Assembly (NCBI GenBank): GCA_016932895.1
Contig: JAFGCA010000383.1
Coordinates: 1 to 5,600, forward strand
Length of the DNA: 5,600 bases
Direction: 5' to 3'
From: Sedimentisphaerales bacterium
GTDB taxonomy: Bacteria > Planctomycetota > Phycisphaerae > Sedimentisphaerales > SG8-4
This document shows positions 1 through 4,928 of the stretch, in pieces (the stretch's first letter is position 1; each line of letters starts with the position of its first letter). Position numbers and translations under genes: made by a program. The notes below the pieces were generated by a model, which was not told the origin of the DNA, searched no databases, and was given only the letters and a program-made list of their open reading frames with translations.

Positions 1-286
1 AGATCGGCAGCGCCGGCGGCACCGACAGCGCCAGCAGGACGCCGGTCACCACGGCGCTGAGGTCGCCGACGGAGTTCGGTTTCTTGCGGATCAGGTTGCA
101 GACCCATTCGGTGGCGACGCACCATGCCACACACGTGGCGATCAGCAGCAGGGCGTGGCTGCGAAAGAGGTAGCCCGCCGCCGCCACGGCGGGCACGAGA
201 CCGACGGCCACGTCCAGCATGACGCGGCGCGTCGACAGGGGCTTGCTGATATGCGGGGCGAACGTAACGGTAATGTTCTCGGGCAT
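1..286 (-). CDS. rnfD: RnfD, Rnf complex membrane subunit (N-terminal 95 residues, cut by window edge)
   Basis: Integral membrane subunit of the Rnf complex, which links electron flow between reduced ferredoxin and NAD+ to Na+ or H+ transport across the cytoplasmic membrane. The visible part begins MPENITVTFAPHI and has a short cytoplasmic head. Two hydrophobic helices follow at about residues 22-41 and 45-66, then a third begins at about 76. The segment SAVVTGVLLALSVPP (77-91) is the typical RnfD signature. The family usually runs to about 310-350 residues, so roughly two thirds is missing, including the region of the covalent flavin-binding Thr. The ATG at 286 is supported by a GAGGA ribosome-binding site eight bases upstream. 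It lies 42 bases after rnfC in the same direction, so the two are almost certainly co-transcribed. The C-then-D order matches the rnfCDGEAB arrangement of clostridia and other anaerobes; the later genes are outside the window. Confidence 0.93.
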   Translation of the reverse strand, partial: MPENITVTFAPHISKPLSTRRVMLDVAVGLVPAVAAAGYLFRSHALLLIATCVAWCVATEWVCNLIRKKPNSVGDLSAVVTGVLLALSVPPALPI

Positions 287-328
287 CTATCTAATCCTCG
301 GTGTCCCGTCCTTCACATCCCGGCTCGA

Positions 329-1702
329 TTAGCCGGGCATTCTCTTCTTCTGGCGGGCGAGAAAGATCTTGCCCGTTTTGATGTAGCCGGTCAACTCAAT
401 GTTGGCGGGACAGACGTAACTGCAGCAGCCGCACTCGATGCAGGCGCTAATGTAGTAGCGCTCGGCCACATCCAGCAGGGTGTTCTTCACCGCGTGGGCG
501 ATTTTCGTTGGGTTCAGATTCTCCGGGCACACCTCCAGGCATCGGCCGCACCGGATGCACGCGGTCTGCTGCCGCTCGTACTTGGCTTTGCCGATCTGCT
601 CTTTGGTCAGCACGGTCACGGCGCCGCCGGCCTTGGTGATCGGAGTGTTCAGGTCGGCGATCGCCAGGCCCATCATGGGACCGCCCAGGAGGACTTTGGC
701 GGCCTCTGTCGTGATGCCGCCGCAATGATCGATCAGCGTCGCCACCGGCGTCCCGACCGGTACGTAATAGTTGCCGCGACGTGTGACTCCTTCCCCGGTC
801 ACGGTGACCACGCGGTGCGTGAGCGGGCGGTTGTCCACGACCGCTTCGGCTACGGCCGCCGCCGTGGCGACGTTGCTGACCACCACGCCGATATTCGGAG
901 GAATGGCTCCGGTCGGCACCGTCTTGCCCAGTGCCGCTTTGATGAGCTGCCGCTCACCTCCCTGCGGGTATTTCGTCTTGACCGGCACCACGTTGATCTT
1001 CTCGGTCAATCCCAACGCCTTCAGCGACGCGCCGATCTTCTCAATGGCCTTGGGTTTGTTGTCTTCAATCGCGATGAATACGTCCGAGGCGCCGCAGGCT
1101 CTCTGGATCAGTTGGATGCCCGTGATGACCTGGTCCGTCCATTCGAGCATGACGCGATAATCGCACGTGATGTACGGCTCGCACTCGCAGGCGTTGATGA
1201 GCAGGGTTTCCTTGGGATTCTTGGGATCGGGCTGAATCTTGATGCTCGTGGGAAACCCGGCGCCGCCCATGCCGACGATCCCGGCTTCGCGCACGGCCTC
1301 GCAGATCTGCTCGCCTTCGCAGGCGGCCGGATCAAAGTCATGCGGGCGGCGGAATGCAGGCTGCCTTGGCTGGGTCTCAGCGTCCGGCTCGATCACCACC
1401 GCCGGACTCCGGCCCAGAATCGGATGAGACTGAAGGGAGACCTCCTTGACCTTCCCGTCGACCGGGCTGTGGACCGGCGCGCACACGAAGGCGTGGCATT
1501 CCCCAATCACCTGGCCGGCCTCGACCGTATCGCCTTTCTGGACGGCAGGTTGGCACGGAGCCCCGATATGCTGGCTGAGGAATACCGCCAGTTGCGTCGC
1601 CAAGGGACCCGGTTGAATCTCCTGGTCTTCGGTCAGAGACTTGCTATCGGGGGGATGGACCCCTCCGGCAAAAGACAGACTTTCGTGGGCAGTTGTAGCC
1701 AT
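329..1702 (-). CDS. rnfC: RnfC, NADH/iron-sulfur subunit of the Rnf complex
   Basis: Peripheral cytoplasmic subunit of the Rnf complex. It carries the NuoF-like NAD(H)/FMN site and passes electrons through two [4Fe-4S] clusters. At 457 residues it is a normal length for a non-enterobacterial RnfC. The N-terminus has the family GGVHPPDSK motif (14-22) and a biotin-carrier-like barrel (about 30-105). The NuoF-like fold follows, with GMGGAGFPT at 144-152, Lys155 and the ACECEPYITCDYR motif at 171-183. An SLBB-type segment lies at about 297-330. The ferredoxin-like end has two complete motifs: Cys382/385/388/392 followed by Pro, and Cys421/424/427/431 followed by Pro. No key residue is missing. 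The ATG at 1702 has only a weak GGACG sequence seven bases upstream. The gene starts 17 bases after the small RseC-like gene and is followed by rnfD, so it is the middle of an operon. Confidence 0.96.
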   Translation of the reverse strand: MATTAHESLSFAGGVHPPDSKSLTEDQEIQPGPLATQLAVFLSQHIGAPCQPAVQKGDTVEAGQVIGECHAFVCAPVHSPVDGKVKEVSLQSHPILGRSPAVVIEPDAETQPRQPAFRRPHDFDPAACEGEQICEAVREAGIVGMGGAGFPTSIKIQPDPKNPKETLLINACECEPYITCDYRVMLEWTDQVITGIQLIQRACGASDVFIAIEDNKPKAIEKIGASLKALGLTEKINVVPVKTKYPQGGERQLIKAALGKTVPTGAIPPNIGVVVSNVATAAAVAEAVVDNRPLTHRVVTVTGEGVTRRGNYYVPVGTPVATLIDHCGGITTEAAKVLLGGPMMGLAIADLNTPITKAGGAVTVLTKEQIGKAKYERQQTACIRCGRCLEVCPENLNPTKIAHAVKNTLLDVAERYYISACIECGCCSYVCPANIELTGYIKTGKIFLARQKKRMPG

Positions 1703-1719
1703 GATGACCCGTCCGGATA

Positions 1720-2010
1720 CTATGTGTTTCGATGAAGACGCTTGACGATCAGGCTTGCCACCAGCATGACGCTGACGGTGACCAACAGAGCCGACACAAA
1801 GGCTGCGGGCGTCTGGTATTTCCGCGCCACGGCGTTGGCCAGGAGCCGACCCGACACGCCAAGCGTGACCACAAATACGACAATGGGCAACAGGAATGCG
1901 ACGACCACCCCCAGGGCGACCGAGGAGCCGCGGGATTGACCAAGCTGCTCGTACACCTTCTTGCAGTCGTGAGCCTGACTACAGTCTTCACAGAACTTTG
2001 AGTGTGCCAC
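1720..2010 (-). CDS. Compact RseC-like two-helix membrane protein with CxxC-x5-C motif, first gene of the rnf operon
   Basis: A small membrane protein of 96 residues if it starts at the GTG at 2010. Cys7, Cys10 and Cys16 form CEDCSQAHDC, followed by KKVYEQLG. Two strongly hydrophobic helices follow (about 31-53 and 69-88), and the C-terminus is basic (KRLHRN). Compared from memory with E. coli RseC, the Cys motif (CxxC-x5-C then V..L G) and the Pro-containing first helix correspond, but the barrel-like middle segment of RseC is absent. RseC works with the Rsx/Rnf complex in reducing SoxR, so the position just before rnfC supports the assignment; the function here is inferred. The start is uncertain. 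An in-frame TTG lies at 2025, and a longer frame reaches an ATG at 2232 but would run antisense into the protease gene. The predicted promoter at 2041-2068 favours the GTG at 2010. No good ribosome-binding site is visible. Confidence 0.72.
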   Translation of the reverse strand: MAHSKFCEDCSQAHDCKKVYEQLGQSRGSSVALGVVVAFLLPIVVFVVTLGVSGRLLANAVARKYQTPAAFVSALLVTVSVMLVASLIVKRLHRNT

Positions 2011-2040
2011 TGTTTCTGCTACCAAACGAAGAAAGCCGAA

Positions 2041-2068
2041 AGTATAATCGATGAACCTTTTTTTGCAA
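2041..2068 (-). promoter_or_regulatory. Predicted promoter of the RseC-like/rnfCD operon
   Basis: Read on the minus strand there is a -35-like TTGCAA (2063-2068), a 16-base spacer and a -10-like TATACT (2041-2046). This would start transcription near 2034, about 24 bases before the GTG at 2010. The match is by eye to the sigma-70 consensus. The -10 overlaps the plus-strand -10 for the protease gene. Confidence 0.5.
2043..2048 (+). promoter_or_regulatory. Predicted -10 element for the M48 protease gene
   Basis: A perfect TATAAT lies at 2043-2048 on the plus strand. It would place the transcript start near 2055, about 44 bases before the protease ATG at 2099. No good -35 box is seen at the expected distance (around 2020-2025 the sequence is TACCAA), so the promoter may depend on other contacts or an activator. 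Confidence 0.45.
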
Positions 2069-2098
2069 TCCAAATCGCGTAATTTTGGGGTAATTACT

Positions 2099-2950
2099 AT
2101 GCCGCGACGAGGTATCGCACTCGTGTGTTTGGCTTTTCTGAATTTCGCCGCAGGCTGTGCGGTCAATCCTGTTACGGGGCAAGAGGAACTGATGTTCTTT
2201 TCTCCGGAACAGGATGTGAAACTGGGTCGCAAATACGCCCCTGCGATCGAGAAGGCGCTGCAAGGCCGAATTCCGGACGAAACGCTCCAGAGTTACGTCC
2301 ATCGGATCGGCCAGCGTATCGCGCGCGTGTGTCATCGGCCGGACTTGTCCTATCATTTTACGGCCGTCGACGAGCCGAGCGAAAACGCCATCGCCGTGCC
2401 TGGAGGGTACGTTTACATAACGCGAGGCCTTTTGGAGCGGCTGGAATCCGAGGCGCAACTGGCGGCCGTGCTCGCTCACGAGGTGGGTCATGTGGTTGCC
2501 CGCGACACCATGGCTGCCATGAGCCGCCAGTATGGCATGGCGGCGCTGGTCGCGGCCGCACAAGTCGGCGGGGCGCCGTCTGATGTGACCCGCGGGGCCA
2601 GTTTCATCACAGCAGTGCTGTCGTTGCAGTACAGCCGGGAGGATGAACGGGATGCCGACCTGACGGGCTTGTCGTACATGGTGCAAGCGGGGTACGATCC
2701 GGAGGGCATGGTTGAGACGATGCGAATTCTCCAGGATCTTCAGACGGTCCGGCCGGTCGAGTTCTTCTCCACGCACCCGAATCCGGAGAGTCGCCTCGCC
2801 TATCTTCAGGAGCGAATCGCCCGGCGCTACGCCACGCTGGGTACGCTCAAGGAGGGCCGAGGGGAATACGAAGCGGCGGTTCTGTCGAGGCTCGAGGAAT
2901 ATAAGCGGCCGGGACGTGCTCACGTGTCGGACCGGGCGACGGGCAAATGA
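2099..2950 (+). CDS. M48-family zinc metalloprotease, predicted lipoprotein
   Basis: A periplasmic peptidase of the M48 family, the group that includes the envelope quality-control proteases BepA and LoiP. From the ATG at 2099 it has 283 residues. It opens with a lipoprotein signal: basic RR at 3-4, a hydrophobic stretch, then AAGC with the acylation Cys at residue 20. The next residue is Ala, which suggests outer-membrane sorting in a Gram-negative cell. The catalytic HEVGH is at 127-131 (zinc ligands His127 and His131, catalytic Glu128). The third ligand is Glu183 in EDERDADLTG, and the family STHPNPESRL motif is at 224-233. All active-site elements are intact. An in-frame ATG at 2051 would add 16 residues, but 2099 gives a proper signal peptide and lies after a GGGG sequence, so it is preferred. 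No TPR repeats follow, unlike BepA. The substrate is unknown. The gene stands alone, divergent from the rnf operon. Confidence 0.92.
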   Translation: MPRRGIALVCLAFLNFAAGCAVNPVTGQEELMFFSPEQDVKLGRKYAPAIEKALQGRIPDETLQSYVHRIGQRIARVCHRPDLSYHFTAVDEPSENAIAVPGGYVYITRGLLERLESEAQLAAVLAHEVGHVVARDTMAAMSRQYGMAALVAAAQVGGAPSDVTRGASFITAVLSLQYSREDERDADLTGLSYMVQAGYDPEGMVETMRILQDLQTVRPVEFFSTHPNPESRLAYLQERIARRYATLGTLKEGRGEYEAAVLSRLEEYKRPGRAHVSDRATGK

Positions 2951-2951
2951 A

Positions 2952-2980
2952 AAGCCCGCCGTATTGTGAATGGCGGGCTT
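2952..2980. terminator. Hairpin terminator between convergent genes
   Basis: A perfect 9-bp stem (AAGCCCGCC at 2952-2960, GGCGGGCTT at 2972-2980) with an 11-base loop sits directly after the protease stop codon. On the minus strand the stem is followed by a T-rich run (CTTTTCATTT), a good intrinsic terminator for the zinc-ribbon gene transcript. On the plus strand only TT then GGG follows, so protease transcripts would end less efficiently there. Confidence 0.75.
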
Positions 2981-3060
2981 GGGTGTATCACAACAAAAAC
3001 ACTGCGGCACGTTCGGGGCCGATTGCATGGATGGCGCCAATCCGTCCCGTAACGCAGCGC

Positions 3061-3091
3061 CCGCAGCGGCGCCGAGCCTGGCCCGCTGCGG
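3061..3091. other. Perfect 9-bp stem-loop after the zinc-ribbon gene
   Basis: CCGCAGCGG at 3061-3069 pairs exactly with CCGCTGCGG at 3083-3091 across a 13-base loop. It lies 20 bases beyond the stop of the zinc-ribbon gene, inside the predicted 3' untranslated region, before the terminator at 2952-2980. No T-run follows on either strand, so it looks like an RNA 3'-end protecting structure or chance in GC-rich DNA rather than a terminator. Confidence 0.4.
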
Positions 3092-3110
3092 AACCGTCGA
3101 CGACGACTCT

Positions 3111-3515
3111 CTATTGATTCAGACGCGCCTTGCGGATGGCCTCGGTTTCACTGTGTTTGCATTCCGGGCAGCGGTCGGCGAAATCGTTCGGCACCGAGTT
3201 CTCGAAGAACACCTCACCGCACTTCTCGCACTTGTGGGCCTTCATGATGCCGTCTTTGCCGCATTTTTCGCAGGTCAGGAGAGGCGTCATCATCATGGGG
3301 GTCGGGTTGGCCCGGGCCTTTTCCTCCAGCTCCTCATAGTACCGCTTCTTGCCCATCTGGTACGATTGTTTGCACTGGCGGCACTTCACCCATATTTGCT
3401 CGGTCTCGTCGATGCTTGCGGTGCCGCCGGCGCCCCCGCCCCGGGTCTTGACGAACACGAGGACCGCCACAAGGATGCAAACGGCAATGACCACGGCGTA
3501 GATTGTGTTTTTCAT
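3111..3515 (-). CDS. Unnamed small membrane-anchored double zinc-ribbon protein
   Basis: I do not recognise a named family. The protein has 134 residues. Residues 5-22 form one hydrophobic helix (IYAVVIAVCILVAVLVFV), followed by KTR and a Gly-rich linker (26-31). The soluble part carries four CxxC pairs: Cys45/48, Cys82/85, Cys96/99 and Cys116/119, which suggests two zinc ribbons each built from two pairs. Between the first and second pairs is a charged, probably helical stretch (KKRYYEELEEKARA, 56-69) and a PTPMMMTP segment. The signal-anchor could leave the ribbons outside or inside the cytoplasm; the basic KTR after the helix favours the cytoplasmic side. The ATG at 3515 is fixed by a strong ribbon-binding AGGGAGGT (3523-3530) seven bases upstream. 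No enzymatic motif is present; a role in protein or metal binding is only a guess. Similar small proteins seem familiar from planctomycete genomes, but that is an impression. It is downstream of the Gfo/Idh/MocA-like gene, with hairpins between them. Confidence 0.85.
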   Translation of the reverse strand: MKNTIYAVVIAVCILVAVLVFVKTRGGGAGGTASIDETEQIWVKCRQCKQSYQMGKKRYYEELEEKARANPTPMMMTPLLTCEKCGKDGIMKAHKCEKCGEVFFENSVPNDFADRCPECKHSETEAIRKARLNQ

Positions 3516-3522
3516 AGCTCGG

Positions 3523-3530
3523 ACCTCCCT
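3523..3530 (-). promoter_or_regulatory. Strong ribosome-binding site of the zinc-ribbon gene
   Basis: AGGGAGGT on the minus strand, seven bases before the ATG at 3515. It is the strongest Shine-Dalgarno sequence in the window and suggests that this small protein is made at a high level. The other genes here have weak or no such site. Confidence 0.8.
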
Positions 3531-3564
3531 AATTCAGTCGGACATTCGATGACGCAATGGACCC

Positions 3565-3608
3565 GGTCTCTGAGAAGAGACCCCGTTTCACTTTGAGACC
3601 TCACGGGG
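3565..3608. terminator. Competing hairpins in the spacer after the Gfo/Idh/MocA-like gene (possible weak terminator)
   Basis: GGTCTCT (3565-3571) pairs with AGAGACC (3576-3582) across a GAGA tetraloop. A second stem, CCCCGT (3581-3586) with ACGGGG (3603-3608), shares two bases with the first. A second GAGACC at 3595-3600 could also pair with GGTCTC at 3565-3570. On the minus strand the CCCCGT/ACGGGG stem is followed by TCTCTTCTC, a poor T-run. This may partly end transcription of the Gfo/Idh/MocA-like gene or modulate read-through into the zinc-ribbon gene. Confidence 0.35.
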
Positions 3609-3635
3609 AAACCATACCGTACCCGGCGTTTCATG

Positions 3636-4691
3636 TCAAATGGTAGTCGCGGTGCCCGAGGGGTTTCGCCCCAGGCGCAGGATTCGGGCCGGTTCCTCGG
3701 GAAAACCGGTACGGGCCGACAGGTAGGCCGCTTCCAACACGGCCATGTTGGCCAGATTCTCGGCGCCGGTGGCGATCAATCCGCATTCCTCCGGCGTCGT
3801 GACGCTGTGCGCGAAGCTGGACAGGAGCCGCTGCATGACCAGCGGTTCCTCTTCGTCATAGTTCCACTCCTGGTTGTCCTGCTCGGTGCCGGTCTGAAGT
3901 GTGACGTGGTTCTCCGTCACCGTCAGCAGGGCATCTCGTCCGTACAGACGCAGGGTCGTCTCGTGGGGCTTGATCTCGTTTCGCCGGGTGGCCACGACGT
4001 TGCCGACCAGGGCGTCGGTGAACTTCATCGAGACCACCGAGGTGTCCTCCGTGAGATAGAGCCGTTGTTTCTTGTCGGGGGCCTGGTTGCTGTTCAGGGC
4101 GTAGACCTGCTGAGGCAGCGCGAAGTTCCAGAGGATTTGATCAACGATCTGGTAGCAATCGTGCATGAGGACGCCTCCGCCGGCCAGCTTGGGGTCACTC
4201 CACCAGGCGGGCCGGCCGCCTCCGTCGGCGCGGCAAAACGCGGTGACCAGGAAGATATGCTCGATGTGGTTCTGGTGGATCAACTCGTGGGCCGTGATAT
4301 AGCTGGATCGAAACCGGGCCGGATTGGCGATGGCGAATTGTACCTTTGCGGTCTCGGCCATCTGCACGTATTCCAGGGTCTCCTCGAAGTTGCGAGCCGG
4401 GGGGGCCAGCTTGAGAATGTGGGATTTTCGCTTCAGGGCCGTTTTGAGATGGTCTTCGCACGCATGAATATCGGCGGCGACCAGCAGGCAGTCGAACTGG
4501 TTCTGCACGATGAGCTGGCGGTAATCGGTGTACGCCTGGCAGGCGTGCTGCGCGGCCGCTTTTTCGGCCCGCTGCGGGTCCTGGTCGGCCACCGCCTGAA
4601 TGTGAAAACAGTCAAGGTGGGCCGCCGCCTCAAGCAGCAGCCGCCCGCGATCGTTAAGACCGAGAACTGCGGTGGAAAGACAATCCTTCAT
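3636..4691 (-). CDS. Gfo/Idh/MocA-family protein with altered catalytic motifs
   Basis: Gfo/Idh/MocA proteins are NAD(P)-dependent sugar or cyclitol dehydrogenases with an N-terminal Rossmann domain and a C-terminal alpha/beta domain. This 351-residue protein has the usual length and layout: a dinucleotide-binding strand VLGLNDRG (9-16), a second strand ending AVADQDP (33-39), and the C-terminal GGGVLMHDCYQIVD (171-184). Three hallmark sites look altered. The Rossmann GxGxxG reads GLNDRG. The EKP motif with the catalytic Lys reads LAP (95-97), so Lys is replaced by Ala96. In the HDGxH-type active site the final His reads Gln181. These alignments are by eye. It could be an inactive binding or regulatory protein, or act with other residues. 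The ATG at 4691 has no clear ribosome-binding site. It is isolated between spacers of 120 and 237 bases, so the neighbours do not reveal its substrate. Confidence 0.88.
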   Translation of the reverse strand: MKDCLSTAVLGLNDRGRLLLEAAAHLDCFHIQAVADQDPQRAEKAAAQHACQAYTDYRQLIVQNQFDCLLVAADIHACEDHLKTALKRKSHILKLAPPARNFEETLEYVQMAETAKVQFAIANPARFRSSYITAHELIHQNHIEHIFLVTAFCRADGGGRPAWWSDPKLAGGGVLMHDCYQIVDQILWNFALPQQVYALNSNQAPDKKQRLYLTEDTSVVSMKFTDALVGNVVATRRNEIKPHETTLRLYGRDALLTVTENHVTLQTGTEQDNQEWNYDEEEPLVMQRLLSSFAHSVTTPEECGLIATGAENLANMAVLEAAYLSARTGFPEEPARILRLGRNPSGTATTI

Positions 4692-4928
4692 TTCGTGTGA
4701 ATACGCCTGTATTGACGTGTTTGTTGGCCGATGGTCTGATGAGTACGCTTGATGCCGTGAAACAACCGACTTTGTCCCCGTTACTGCGAGCTTGCCCTGT
4801 TTGTGGCCGACCGGTGGCCACCGCGCTGCCGCAGGACCCTTGCCGCCGGCCTGATTTTCCCCATTCTGCCTGTATCTTCGGCCCGGGCGCCTGCCCCGGC
4901 TCCGGCGTTTCCTGTTTCTTGTTTCCGG
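4692..4928. other. Intergenic spacer of 237 bases, no convincing gene
   Basis: This spacer separates glyA from the Gfo/Idh/MocA-like gene, both read leftwards. It contains a perfect 12-base palindrome, CGGTGGCCACCG (4812-4823), and several short GC-rich inverted repeats, but no stem followed by a T-run on the minus strand, so no clear glyA terminator. No good sigma-70 promoter for the downstream gene was found. A plus-strand frame encoding ACPVCGRP is open here but runs into glyA and lacks a ribosome-binding site. Confidence 0.5.

Noticed and set aside
155..1735. Plus-strand open frame of 526 codons across the rnf genes
   Set aside because: It is antisense to rnfC, RnfC motifs are complete on the minus strand, and the translation is rich in R, H, G and D with no recognisable domain. 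Long antisense frames are common in GC-rich coding DNA.
1988..3040. Minus-strand open frame of 350 codons across the protease gene
   Set aside because: It is the reverse of a clear M48 protease with intact active site and shows no domain features. It would also erase the divergent promoter.
2970..3596. Plus-strand open frame of 208 codons over the zinc-ribbon gene
   Set aside because: The minus strand has a strong ribosome-binding site, a membrane anchor and four CxxC pairs; the plus-strand frame runs through the terminator region and has no domain.
3633..4700. Plus-strand open frame of 355 codons over the Gfo/Idh/MocA-like gene
   Set aside because: The minus strand gives a full-length Rossmann-type protein of normal length; the plus-strand translation has no family features.
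4812..4823. Perfect palindrome CGGTGGCCACCG as an operator
   Set aside because: A single 12-base GC-rich palindrome with no second copy and no nearby regulator gene is not enough to call an operator.
4898..4926. GC-rich inverted repeats after the glyA stop as a terminator
   Set aside because: The best stem is only about five base pairs and no T-run follows on the minus strand.
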